Positions 5,955-13,640 of a DNA stretch of 16,255 bases are shown here, piece by piece (within the stretch, counting starts at the first letter, position 1; every line of letters begins with the position of its first letter). A program made the position numbers and the translations under genes. The notes below the pieces were generated by a model, which was not told the origin of the DNA, made no database searches, and was given only the letters and a program-made list of their open reading frames with translations. Source of the stretch: UMGS1470 sp051889215 (GTDB lineage: Bacteria; Bacillota; Clostridia; Christensenellales; UBA1242); the NCBI GenBank assembly GCA_051889215.1, contig JBJFDC010000020.1, positions 1-16,255 of the forward strand, written 5' to 3'.

Positions 5955-8645
5955 TTATTTTCCGAAAAGTCGTTTGACATAATCGTTCGCAACAATCTGA
6001 ACCATTGTTCTGTTCATTGGGCCCGATATGAAGAATGCATTACCAATTCCGGCACTAATAATCGTGTTTTGTTCTGACTCATTGATTTCACCAGATTTTC
6101 GATAAAGTTCAACCAAGTCGTTCATATCGTTTGGTGCGAGCGAGAAGATGAATGAATATTGGCTCGCGTTGATAACCGCAGTTGATTGACGTTGAATTTC
6201 GGGAGAACCAACAAAGTCTTTGATGTTCTGCGTGATAACGATTTGCATTCCAGAGTATTTTCTGATACGTTTTGCCATTTGAGCCATAAAGTCAAGAGCG
6301 ATTGGATAGTTTGGGTTAATGAAGACGTGGGCCTCATCAACGCAAACAATAACTTTTCTATTCTTGAACAAAATCTTGTTGAAATCTTCGCCTTGTTCTT
6401 CTGCTTGTTTTTGCTTTTTGTCGTTATAATCTTTGTTTTTGATAATTTCGTTATCCAAATATTTGAAGACCAAAAGCATTTGAGCATTTGCGATTGTTTC
6501 GTTTCTGTTTGCAAGAAGAGAACGGAAGTTAAACGAAATGAAATTTTCTTTTGTCTCAATTGAAGTTGGACCATTCCAAAGATTTGAGTTTCGTCCGCCT
6601 GTGGCAAACTTTTTGATATAAGTTTGAATTGTCAAATAGTTTCTCTTGTGATACTCGTTCTTTTCTGTTTCAACTTTTTTGCAAATAAGTCTATACAAAT
6701 CATCAAAGATTGGATAATCTTCGGGCTTGAGTTGGTCGAGTTTTGTGTTGCTGTTGATTCCTTTTTCTGCATAGACGTCAACAATAAGCGAGTTGAGCGC
6801 CTCAAACGAATCGCTGTCAATCCCCTCCAAAATAACCTTGAAAAATTGTTCCAAGAATTGCAAGTGAGTTGAATATGAATCAGATGACGAATCTGCGACC
6901 TCAACACCATTGATGACAAGCGAATCATCTTTTAGTGTCGTCATGATATGAAAAGGATTTATGATTCCCATTGCGCTTGACCCAACATCAATAACCTTTC
7001 CGTGAAGGTTTTGAGCAAGCTGCGTATATTCGTCTTCAGGGTCAAGAATAAAGATTTTTGTGTTATCTGCGGCAAGATTTGCAAGCAAAGTTTTTGTCGC
7101 ATAAGATTTTCCAGAACCAGATTTTCCGATAATCATCATGTTTGAGTTAACTCTAACCGTGTCGCGCTGGAAGAAATCAACAAACACTGGATATTCGTTA
7201 TACCCAATATAAAACCCTCTTTCGTCCTGAAGTGCGCCAGATATAAATGGGAAAACTGCGGCAAGAGATGATGTTGGAATTCCGCGCAAGTTTTCTTTGC
7301 AAACATCATATCGAGAAATGTTTGACGAAATGAAGGCATCAACTTGACGACCAAACATCTCTGAAAATTTGAATCCCTCTTGCTTGAGAATTGCACGAAC
7401 TTCTTTTCTCGCACTCTCTTCGCACGTGACATAAATGTTAACTTCATAGAGTTGTTGATTGTTGTTTTTCAAACTTGCCAATAATTCTTTCAATGTTTCA
7501 AGGTGGGTTTGATTTTCAATCACACGGCTTCTTTTTGCGGAATATTGGAATTTTGTTTCCATCTCAATGATGGCTTTATCAATTTTCTTTTCGGCCTCTT
7601 CTTTTGGAACAGGGTTGATTTTCATGTTTACCTTTGTGCGGTCCAAAAGGAAGAAAGGAGCCCCCCAAGCGTTTGGAACTTGCAAAGGATAGTCAGTTAT
7701 GGCAAATTGACGATATGGCTTGCCATTGATTATGGTTGATGCTGCTTTGAACTTGATTGTGTCGGGAGTTGCCCAATCGGTGTATTGCGTCATTGGAATT
7801 CCGTCAAGTTCACGCTCATCAAATTCTTTTCCGTAATTCGCTCTCATAAACACTGTCAATTCGCGTCCCGTGAGCAGTTTTGTTTTCATTGGAGTTGCAC
7901 CAGTTTGAAGAGTTGATTGCATTCCTTGAATTGTCGTTTCAAGTCCTTCTCTATCCTTGTCGAAAACAACGACATAAAAATAGTCTTTATAGGTTTTTTC
8001 CTGACGGTTCATATACTCAACTTGAGAAACACGACCTTCAAAAACACCCGCTCTTGCATCGACTTCTTCGGGCTTAAACTCACCATCATATCTCATTTCC
8101 ATAAGCGAATCATATTTCTTGTCTTCCATATAGATGTAGTTATCAAAAATCATCGCTTTGCTTTCTTTGATAATTGAGCAAGTTTGGTCATTGCCAAGAC
8201 GACGAAGCGCGTTCGCAAAAGTCTCAATAAGCATATTTTGTTTATATTCGTTGAGAAGCCCAAATTCCAAAGGAGTTATTTCAAGCACTTGTGCATAATA
8301 ATCTTTAAAATCAATAAAGCGGTCTTGAAGAATGCCTTCAAAAGGTATTATTTGGCTCATTGGGGCATAATGTTTTTTCTTTTCCTTGCTAAATCTCTTT
8401 GACTGCGCAAAAAACCTAAACAGATATCCCAAAGTAGCATACATCTTCACCCCATCAGCAACTGGGAAGAAAAGAGCGATACAAATGGAAAGCCAACCCA
8501 AAGCGACCCAAATGTGAAATTCGAAATTGGCAAAAAATAATGCAATAACAGAAGCGGCAAGAACAAGACCAACCAAAATATCGGTCAGTGTCACGCCTCT
8601 GAAGAACTCCATTTTGACGCGAGTTTTTCTTGGAATAATTCTCAT
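5955..8645 (-). CDS. VirB4/TraC-like ATPase with two N-terminal membrane segments
   Basis: An 896-residue protein. VirB4-type ATPases power type IV secretion and conjugation machines at the cytoplasmic face of the membrane. Residues 1-90 carry two hydrophobic segments (about 21-38 and 43-62) followed by basic residues, resembling a PrgI/VirB3-like membrane part fused in front. Residues about 90-480 match the VirB4 N-terminal region in placement. The motor domain has Walker A GKSGSGKS (507-514), the following FILDPEDEY strand, Walker B VIVCVDEAH (Asp770, Glu771) and a conserved RKYSG then ITQN motif. Length fits a VirB4 with an added N-terminal part. GGGAG 6 nt before the ATG supports the start. 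No relaxase, coupling protein, VirB6-like or pilin gene is visible in this window, so it may be a solo chromosomal VirB4-like protein or part of a split locus. Confidence 0.88.
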   Translation of the reverse strand: MRIIPRKTRVKMEFFRGVTLTDILVGLVLAASVIALFFANFEFHIWVALGWLSICIALFFPVADGVKMYATLGYLFRFFAQSKRFSKEKKKHYAPMSQIIPFEGILQDRFIDFKDYYAQVLEITPLEFGLLNEYKQNMLIETFANALRRLGNDQTCSIIKESKAMIFDNYIYMEDKKYDSLMEMRYDGEFKPEEVDARAGVFEGRVSQVEYMNRQEKTYKDYFYVVVFDKDREGLETTIQGMQSTLQTGATPMKTKLLTGRELTVFMRANYGKEFDERELDGIPMTQYTDWATPDTIKFKAASTIINGKPYRQFAITDYPLQVPNAWGAPFFLLDRTKVNMKINPVPKEEAEKKIDKAIIEMETKFQYSAKRSRVIENQTHLETLKELLASLKNNNQQLYEVNIYVTCEESARKEVRAILKQEGFKFSEMFGRQVDAFISSNISRYDVCKENLRGIPTSSLAAVFPFISGALQDERGFYIGYNEYPVFVDFFQRDTVRVNSNMMIIGKSGSGKSYATKTLLANLAADNTKIFILDPEDEYTQLAQNLHGKVIDVGSSAMGIINPFHIMTTLKDDSLVINGVEVADSSSDSYSTHLQFLEQFFKVILEGIDSDSFEALNSLIVDVYAEKGINSNTKLDQLKPEDYPIFDDLYRLICKKVETEKNEYHKRNYLTIQTYIKKFATGGRNSNLWNGPTSIETKENFISFNFRSLLANRNETIANAQMLLVFKYLDNEIIKNKDYNDKKQKQAEEQGEDFNKILFKNRKVIVCVDEAHVFINPNYPIALDFMAQMAKRIRKYSGMQIVITQNIKDFVGSPEIQRQSTAVINASQYSFIFSLAPNDMNDLVELYRKSGEINESEQNTIISAGIGNAFFISGPMNRTMVQIVANDYVKRLFGK

Positions 8646-8675
8646 ATCAAACTCCCATTAATAAAACTTAATTTT

Positions 8676-8703
8676 AGTATAACCCACATCAGACAAAATT
8701 CAA
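8676..8703 (-). promoter_or_regulatory. Possible promoter of the VirB4-like gene
   Basis: Minus strand: TTGAAT (8698-8703), a 16-nt spacer, TATACT (8676-8681). The leader would be about 24 nt with the GGGAG ribosome binding site inside it. No convincing terminator for the upstream ABC permease gene is visible in 8646-8771, only AT-rich sequence, so read-through is possible. Confidence 0.45.
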
Positions 8704-8771
8704 AAAGAAAATTAAAAAATTATTGCAATTAAATCAAAAACTTATTGAGCAAATCATTATAAAACACGAAT

Positions 8772-10334
8772 CTATATTTCAATATTTTCAATTAATTTTT
8801 TTGATTTTTTGTTTAAAATTATAAAAAATATCAAAAAAATCACACAAAAATAACAAAAATTAATCAAAATTAAATAATTTATTGAAATAAATTGATAAAC
8901 AAATAATTCCACAACAAATGGCAAGGAACAAATGACCATTCCTCCAAGCATTCCCAACCCGCCACTCAAACTTTGTTTAACAACTTGAGCATCGTTTGAA
9001 AATTTCATTTTTGGAAGCAACAAATTCATGAGCATGCCAAAACACGAACTCGCCACGCTTGCAACGATTGGAATAACAAAGAAAGAAAGGATTGATATAA
9101 TGCCACAATCCGCAAAAAAACATGATGACAAAACACCAGCCACGAGAATGAAAGGAAGTTCCAAAAGCACATTAAAAACAACTTTTGCACAAACCACCAC
9201 CCTAAAGTCCAGCGGCATTGATTTTATGTTTTGGAAGCGCTTGCCTTCGATTGAAATTGAAACACTTGAAATATAGCAAGAACCTGCCAATGCACACTCG
9301 CACAAAAGCACAACAAGAGTCAGCATATCAGATGGAACAAATCCACCGACTCCACTAAAATACAAAACCACGGGCAACGCAATCAAAATCAAGCAAAACA
9401 TAATCGTGTTTGTCGCATATGTCACATTGTTAAAATATAATTTGCTTTCTTTTTTGAGAAGTGCCAAAAATGGTTTGTTTTGTTTGTAAAAGACCTTTTT
9501 TGTTTTGTTTTTCCCAACTTTTGCAAAATTAACGCGTTTATATACCAGTGTTGCAAAAGCAACGCCAGGAACAAGTGAAATCAAGTTGAGTGCAACAAAA
9601 ACAATATAGTGCCAACCAATTCCACCAAACAATGCCCCCTCAACGAGTCCGACGCTTGGCACAACAAAATTTAGTGCATTGCTAAAACTGGCACCATTTT
9701 GAATATATAAATTGATTATATCTTGATAGAATGTTGAAAACAAAATCACTCCAACACTCAAAAGCAGTGACAAAACGATTGAGAAAAATTTTGACTTGAT
9801 AAATGCACTCACCCATGCGACTAGTGCGCCCAAAAAAATTCCAATGACAGTTGGCAAAATTGGAAACAGAAAATATGTTAGGACAAGCAAGAAGAACAAA
9901 CCAACATCAAATGGCGCGAAAACAAAATATATGACAATGCTGGGTGCAAGAGTGATAAACGCATAGAGATATGACGAAAACAAAACCGCCGCAAGTTTTG
10001 ATGAAATGATTGTCCAGTCACGCACAGGCATGCTGGCAAGAAGTTCTTTGTCTTTTCCTCGAAACACACCAGAACTTGTTTCAATCGCAACCATGAGGAC
10101 AATAAAAATTATTGTGACAATTCCCGCTTGGATAAAAATATAATGCGTGAGATTGATTTGCGAAAAACTTTCCGCCATTCCCCAATACATTCCGCCAAAC
10201 GACAGGCACATGAGAAGGACAAAAAGAGTGGTCAAAACAATGAGTTGTGCGATTGTCTTTTTCTTTTTTCGCGCAAACGTGGCGTTAAACACATTTTTTA
10301 TGTTGATTTTTGTCAATTTGAAGAAATCAGACAT
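8772..10334 (-). CDS. ABC exporter permease (large ABC-2-type)
   Basis: A 520-residue membrane protein with about 12 to 14 hydrophobic segments, a size typical of the large single-chain ABC-2-like permeases of Bacillota. The first 30 residues are basic and amphipathic (KLTKINIKNVFNATFARKKKK), which is usual before the first membrane helix. A central hydrophilic loop (about residues 265-300) rich in Lys separates two halves. The ATG at 10334 is chosen over an upstream ATG at 10367 because GGAG lies 7 nt before it and it overlaps the ATPase stop by 8 nt (ATGTCTGA), a typical coupled junction. It forms the membrane channel for the ATPase encoded just upstream. The substrate is unknown; lantibiotics, lipids or other envelope-active compounds are common for such systems, but nothing here decides it. 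Confidence 0.85.
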   Translation of the reverse strand: MSDFFKLTKINIKNVFNATFARKKKKTIAQLIVLTTLFVLLMCLSFGGMYWGMAESFSQINLTHYIFIQAGIVTIIFIVLMVAIETSSGVFRGKDKELLASMPVRDWTIISSKLAAVLFSSYLYAFITLAPSIVIYFVFAPFDVGLFFLLVLTYFLFPILPTVIGIFLGALVAWVSAFIKSKFFSIVLSLLLSVGVILFSTFYQDIINLYIQNGASFSNALNFVVPSVGLVEGALFGGIGWHYIVFVALNLISLVPGVAFATLVYKRVNFAKVGKNKTKKVFYKQNKPFLALLKKESKLYFNNVTYATNTIMFCLILIALPVVLYFSGVGGFVPSDMLTLVVLLCECALAGSCYISSVSISIEGKRFQNIKSMPLDFRVVVCAKVVFNVLLELPFILVAGVLSSCFFADCGIISILSFFVIPIVASVASSCFGMLMNLLLPKMKFSNDAQVVKQSLSGGLGMLGGMVICSLPFVVELFVYQFISINYLILINFCYFCVIFLIFFIILNKKSKKLIENIEI

Positions 10335-11171
10335 TTCCATTCTCCATTTCCATAAAAATCTTTTCAAGGTCCTTGTCGCCTTTTACTTTGTCCATTTCAC
10401 CAAATCCAGCCAACTTGCCATGCTTTATTATCGCAACATGAGTGCAGATTTTTTCCGCCACTTCAAGAACGTGAGTGGAATAGAAAAATGCCGCACCTTG
10501 CTCGCACTCTTCTTTCATCATAAGCTTGAGTTCGTGGCTTGAAATTGGGTCGAGTCCGACAAAAGGTTCATCAAACAAATATAATTTTGGCTTGTGAAGG
10601 AAAACAGAAATAAGTGCAATTTTTTGTTTCATGCCATGAGAAAATGTTGAAATATAGTTTCCCAGTTCACCATAAATGTTAAGCCGTTTTGCATAGCTCT
10701 CAATTCGTTCACGCCTAACATCGGTGGAAACGCCATAAATATCCGCCACAAAGTTCAGATAATCAATCGCTGTCAAATGTTCATAGAGAGCGGGGTCGTC
10801 AGGCAAGTATCCAATTTTCATTTTTGCCTCAATCGGATTTTTCTTCACACTGACTCCATCAATAAAAATCTCACCATCATCAAACGGAATGATGNNNNNN
10901 NNNNNNNNNNNNNNNNNNNNNNNNNNNNNNNNNNNNNNNNNNNNNNNNNNNNNNNNNNNNNNNNNNNNNNNNNNNNNNNNNNNNNNNNNNNNNNAAAAAT
11001 CTCACCATCATCAAACGGAATGATGCCAGATATTGATTTGAGTGTTGTTGTTTTTCCAGCACCATTGTGTCCAATAAATGCACAAATTTGTCCACCAGAA
11101 ATCTCCAAATTCAAATCGTCAACCGCAACAAAATCGCCAAATTTTTTTGTAAAATGTTCAATTTTTAACAT
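10327..11171 (-). CDS. ABC transporter ATP-binding protein, interrupted by an assembly gap
   Basis: The nucleotide-binding subunit for the permease that follows. As given it is broken by 100 Ns plus a 31-bp duplication; removing 131 bp restores a continuous 237-residue frame. Visible motifs: Walker A GHNGAGKTT (34-42), a Q-loop-region YLPDDPALYEHLT, the signature FSHGMKQK (a variant of LSGGQ with His for the first Gly), Walker B LYLFDEPFVGLDP and the switch histidine in FYSTHVLEVAE. This pattern fits the CcmA/YtrB-like exporter ATPases. The start at 11171 has GGGAG 6 nt upstream; an ATG at 11186 has no such site. The gene overlaps the AbrB-like gene by 14 bp and the permease gene by 8 bp, so the three form one operon. 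Confidence 0.9.
10864..10894. repeat. Left copy of a 31-bp contig-end overlap
   Basis: These 31 bases are identical to 10995-11025 and end exactly where the Ns begin. They are the same genomic sequence represented twice, not a biological repeat. Confidence 0.92.
10895..10994. other. Assembly gap of exactly 100 Ns
   Basis: A run of 100 Ns, the arbitrary size used by scaffolders. It interrupts the ABC ATPase gene between Walker A and the signature motif. Because the flanks overlap, its true length is probably negative (minus 31 bp). Confidence 0.98.
10995..11025. repeat. Right copy of a 31-bp contig-end overlap
   Basis: Identical to 10864-10894 and beginning exactly after the Ns. In the merged sequence the coding frame reads IPFDDGEIFIDGVSVKKN without a break. 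Confidence 0.92.
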
Positions 11172-11376
11172 CTTTGCTCCCACCATTTATAATTTTATAG
11201 ATTTGTTCAAACTTTTCACTTGGAACAATGGCAATCCCGTCACCAATGCTGCCCAAAAGCAATATCGTGTCTCCGGGCTTAAATCCAAAAAGTTCCCGCG
11301 CTTCTTGCGGGATAACAATTTGACCTTTCGTCCCCATTTTTGCCGTCCATGCAAATTTATCTTCGCTTCCTTGCAT
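11158..11376 (-). CDS. AbrB/MazE/SpoVT-family DNA-binding protein
   Basis: A 72-residue swapped-hairpin AbrB-type regulator. The core (AKMGTKGQIVIPQEARELFGFKPGDTILLLG) has the family hallmarks: a Lys-Gly-Gln-Ile-Val-Ile-Pro strand, an ARELFG helix and a KPGD turn. These proteins dimerise and bind DNA. The ATG at 11376 is chosen because GGAGGG lies just upstream; an ATG at 11403 would add nine residues but has no ribosome binding site and would start inside the operator. It is the first gene of an operon with the ABC ATPase and permease, an arrangement that suggests it represses or tunes that transporter and perhaps itself. An antitoxin role (MazE-like) is less likely because no toxin gene follows. 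Confidence 0.9.
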   Translation of the reverse strand: MQGSEDKFAWTAKMGTKGQIVIPQEARELFGFKPGDTILLLGSIGDGIAIVPSEKFEQIYKIINGGSKDVKN

Positions 11377-11385
11377 TTTCCCTCC

Positions 11386-11401
11386 GTATAACCAGTTATA
11401 C
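11386..11401. promoter_or_regulatory. Perfect 16-bp palindromic operator candidate
   Basis: GTATAACCAGTTATAC: two 7-bp arms that are exact inverted copies around a 2-bp centre. It lies between the -10 box and the ribosome binding site of the AbrB-like gene, covering the expected transcription start, a position where a bound dimer would block transcription. The half-site resembles GntR-type operators as much as any known AbrB site, so the binding protein is undecided. Confidence 0.65.
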
Positions 11402-11403
11402 AA

Positions 11404-11432
11404 ATCATACCATAATATCTATATTCTGTAAA
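11404..11432 (-). promoter_or_regulatory. Promoter of the AbrB-ABC transporter operon
   Basis: Minus strand: TTTACA (11427-11432), a 17-nt spacer, TATGAT (11404-11409). The -35 box lies directly against the T-tract of the upstream terminator, and the palindrome begins 2 nt after the -10 box. Confidence 0.65.
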
Positions 11433-11462
11433 ACAAAAAAGAACAACTTCTCTGTTGTTCTT
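11431..11462 (-). terminator. Terminator of the YitT-family gene
   Basis: A 9-bp perfect stem (AAGAACAAC / GTTGTTCTT) with a 6-nt loop, followed on the minus strand by a T-rich run. The stem overlaps the first two bases of the stop codon site at 11461. Confidence 0.85.
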
Positions 11463-12597
11463 AATTTTTTTCATCAACATTTTTGTCGCCCTGCTCAACA
11501 ATCTTGTCTTCGGACCCTGAAACGACTTGTTTGTCCATGTTTGATTGATTTTGATTTTCAAGGTTGTCATTTCCTCTTTGGGTTTGGGCGAATTTTGATT
11601 TTTTGACCCTTTTCTTTTTTGACTTAATCAACTTTGAAATCTCCATTTGAGGCGGTTTGTAAGCCAAAAATCCGTTTCCATACGCCTCTTTGACATTGTG
11701 ACTAAAAGTGAATGCATCAGAGTCGATTTCTTTTATGATTTTTTTGACTTGCATGACTTGAGACCTGCGCAAAATCACCAAAAGCATATCTTTTTCGCCA
11801 TGAGTATACATTCCTTCACATTTTATGTTCGTCACACCGCGCTCAACATCGGTCATGATTTTTTGCGCTATTTCTTCTTTTTTGTTGGTTAAAATGTAGT
11901 ATGCCCGAAGAGACCTCACACCGTCAACAAACAAGTCCGAAACTTTTCCACAAATAAAAATTGTGATTAATGCATACAAAGGCAAAACCAAACTCGAATA
12001 CGCAAGCGATGAAAGAACAACGACCAATCCGTCAACAGCAATCACTAATTGTCCAGTTGTTATTGTTGGGAAAAATCTATTTGTCACAACTGCGAGCATA
12101 TCACAACCACCAGTTGACCCGTTTGCGCGAAAAACAATCCCCATTCCAACGCCCATCAAAAGTCCACCAAAAATGGCAAACAAAATATACAAACTTCCAC
12201 CACCAAGTGTTGCGCTTTCAATCTCAAATTGATGGCCAATGTAAGACACAACATCAAACTTTGAAATCAAGGAAACAAAAAACGAATAAGAAAAAATTCC
12301 AATACCCGAACGCAATCCGAATTTCCAACCCAACAAGACAAAAGCATAGATATATAAAAACGCATTCAAAATGATATACCAAACCGAAGTCGAAATGAAT
12401 GTAAATCCGATTTTCGCAAGAACGTCATGAATAATTTTTGCAAGCCCCAAAAAGCCACCGGGAACAATGTTATATGGTGCCAAAAACACACAATAACCAA
12501 AGCTCATAACAAAAGTTCCGCAAAAAATCAAAAATATTTGACAAACAAGTGTCAATGCCTCGCGTTTTTTGCCTTTCAAGTTCTTAAATAATTTCAT
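11461..12597 (-). CDS. YitT-family membrane protein with C-terminal DUF2179-type domain
   Basis: A 378-residue protein of the YitT (DUF161) family, widespread in Bacillota and of unknown function. The N-terminal half has about five or six membrane segments with the family motifs LAPYNIVPGGFLG (about residues 40-52) and FRANGSTGGCDMLA (about 157-170). It is followed by a soluble C-terminal domain (about 225-310) of the DUF2179 type, with RAYYILTNKKEEIAQKIM and the GMYTHGEKDMLLVI strand. The last 60 residues are an unusual tail, first Lys-rich (KSKKKRVKKSK) and then Asn/Gln/Asp-rich, likely disordered. There is no Shine-Dalgarno sequence; a consensus -10 box ends 6 nt before the ATG, so the mRNA is probably leaderless. 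It is a single-gene unit with its own terminator. Confidence 0.93.
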   Translation of the reverse strand: MKLFKNLKGKKREALTLVCQIFLIFCGTFVMSFGYCVFLAPYNIVPGGFLGLAKIIHDVLAKIGFTFISTSVWYIILNAFLYIYAFVLLGWKFGLRSGIGIFSYSFFVSLISKFDVVSYIGHQFEIESATLGGGSLYILFAIFGGLLMGVGMGIVFRANGSTGGCDMLAVVTNRFFPTITTGQLVIAVDGLVVVLSSLAYSSLVLPLYALITIFICGKVSDLFVDGVRSLRAYYILTNKKEEIAQKIMTDVERGVTNIKCEGMYTHGEKDMLLVILRRSQVMQVKKIIKEIDSDAFTFSHNVKEAYGNGFLAYKPPQMEISKLIKSKKKRVKKSKFAQTQRGNDNLENQNQSNMDKQVVSGSEDKIVEQGDKNVDEKN

Positions 12598-12603
12598 GAA
12601 ATA

Positions 12604-12631
12604 ATTATATCACAAGAGTGAGTTTTCGCAA
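12604..12631 (-). promoter_or_regulatory. Promoter of the YitT-family gene, predicted leaderless
   Basis: Minus strand: TTGCGA (12626-12631), a 16-nt spacer, consensus TATAAT (12604-12609), then exactly 6 nt (TATTTC) to the ATG at 12597. No ribosome binding site is present. Confidence 0.65.
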
Positions 12632-12642
12632 TGTTTTTGAAT

Positions 12643-12670
12643 AAAAAACACCTCTCAAATGGAGAGGTTT
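12643..12670 (-). terminator. Terminator of the beta-helix lipoprotein gene
   Basis: Stem CCTCTC / GAGAGG with flanking A/T pairs and a 5-nt loop; on the minus strand it is followed by a T-tract (12643-12648). It lies 2 nt beyond the stop codon at 12673. Confidence 0.85.
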
Positions 12671-12672
12671 TG

Positions 12673-13554
12673 TTATTTTTTAACAATTTTATAAACATTG
12701 CCAATTTTTTCCACTTTAAGCCCCTCATCAAGAGAAGAGTAGTCTGATTGCAAAAAATACTCCGCCGCCTCGATTGACGAAAACACGCCTGCAACATATT
12801 TGTTTTTTGTGTAGTCATACATGGCCTCATAGCCCTCTGTCCCGTCAGCAAAGTTATTGTCTTCATACACTGCATTGATTTGTTCAAGAGAAAAATTCAG
12901 CGCTTGCCCCTCATCAATATCCGCCAAAATTGCGACAGCACCAGAAGACGAAGAATGTTGACTTCTTGAATATTTGCCAAATGTGTTGTTTGAAATTGAA
13001 TAAGAGAGTTTGTCCTGATTTGGTGCATCTTTGAGGACACTGAGCTGAATTGCGGACGAAGGATGAGCGAGTTTTGTCTCCGGATTTTGATTTGTCAGAT
13101 GAATGTTGTTGTTTTTTATTGTCACGCTTCCATTGTTGACCAAAATTCCTCGCCTTCCATCTTTTGACAAATCAACCTTTTGATTTCCATCAACCTCTTT
13201 CGTCACATATTCTCCCGAATGTGAAATTTCAATATTATCAATGACAACTCCTCTCAACTGTCCCGCAGCGAGATTAACGACAATGCTTCCAAAAAAAACT
13301 GGCTGCTTTTCTCCCGCGCCTTTAAGCGTCAAAGGTCTCGTGATAATCAAATTTTCATAATTGCTTTGTTCGCCATAAACCCCTGAATTGACCTTGATTT
13401 TGCCAACATTTTCATCTTCAATCGCGGCGAAAAGTTCTTCCAAGTTGTCAACCTCAACATACCCCGCCCATTCATCGCCGCATGCCGACAATGTTCCAAC
13501 CAACAAAATGGTCGCAATAATAATTAAAATTATTCTCAAAACCCATTTTTTCAT
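12673..13554 (-). CDS. Lipoprotein with a pectate-lyase-like (right-handed beta-helix) body
   Basis: A 293-residue predicted lipoprotein. The N terminus is MKKW, then a hydrophobic run and the lipobox LSAC with the anchor cysteine at residue 25. The following region alternates short beta strands with Asn-rich turns (ENLIITRPLTLKGAG, VVIDNIEIS, ILVNNGSVTIKNNNIHL, SYSISNNTFG). This is the look of a right-handed beta-helix of the kind found in pectate lyases and in carbohydrate- or surface-binding proteins. No catalytic residues can be named, so enzyme activity is not claimed. The last 40 residues (SSIEAAEYFLQSDYSSL) form a small helical cap. GGGAG 7 nt before the ATG supports the start. It lies downstream of the channel gene, separated by a terminator. 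Confidence 0.82.
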   Translation of the reverse strand: MKKWVLRIILIIIATILLVGTLSACGDEWAGYVEVDNLEELFAAIEDENVGKIKVNSGVYGEQSNYENLIITRPLTLKGAGEKQPVFFGSIVVNLAAGQLRGVVIDNIEISHSGEYVTKEVDGNQKVDLSKDGRRGILVNNGSVTIKNNNIHLTNQNPETKLAHPSSAIQLSVLKDAPNQDKLSYSISNNTFGKYSRSQHSSSSGAVAILADIDEGQALNFSLEQINAVYEDNNFADGTEGYEAMYDYTKNKYVAGVFSSIEAAEYFLQSDYSSLDEGLKVEKIGNVYKIVKK

Positions 13555-13566
13555 AAATCTTCTCCC

Positions 13567-13595
13567 AATTTATTCCAAAACAAGTTTTGTCACAA
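13567..13595 (-). promoter_or_regulatory. Weak promoter candidate for the beta-helix lipoprotein gene
   Basis: Minus strand: TTGTGA (13590-13595), a 17-nt spacer, TAAATT (13567-13572). The -10 box abuts the GGGAG ribosome binding site, so a start at the usual distance would remove part of that site. The promoter may therefore be misplaced, or the gene may depend on read-through from upstream. Confidence 0.3.
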
Positions 13596-13612
13596 TCCAA
13601 ACTTTTATTCAT

Positions 13613-13635
13613 AAAAAAACATCAATTTATTGATG
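13613..13635 (-). terminator. Terminator of the formate/nitrite-type channel gene
   Basis: A 6-bp stem, CATCAA / TTGATG, with a 4-nt loop and a seven-base T-tract on the minus strand, 5 nt past the stop at 13641. Confidence 0.75.
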
Positions 13636-13640
13636 CTTCT

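Noticed and set aside
5955..8645. Part of an integrative conjugative element
   Set aside because: No relaxase, coupling protein, integrase or att-like repeats occur within the window. It cannot be ruled out for sequence outside.
10327..11171. ABC ATPase as a pseudogene or two split genes
   Set aside because: The break coincides with 100 Ns and a 31-bp duplicated contig end; the collapsed frame is intact.
10777..11391. Plus-strand ORF across the N-run
   Set aside because: It spans the assembly gap and is antisense to the ABC ATPase and AbrB-like genes.
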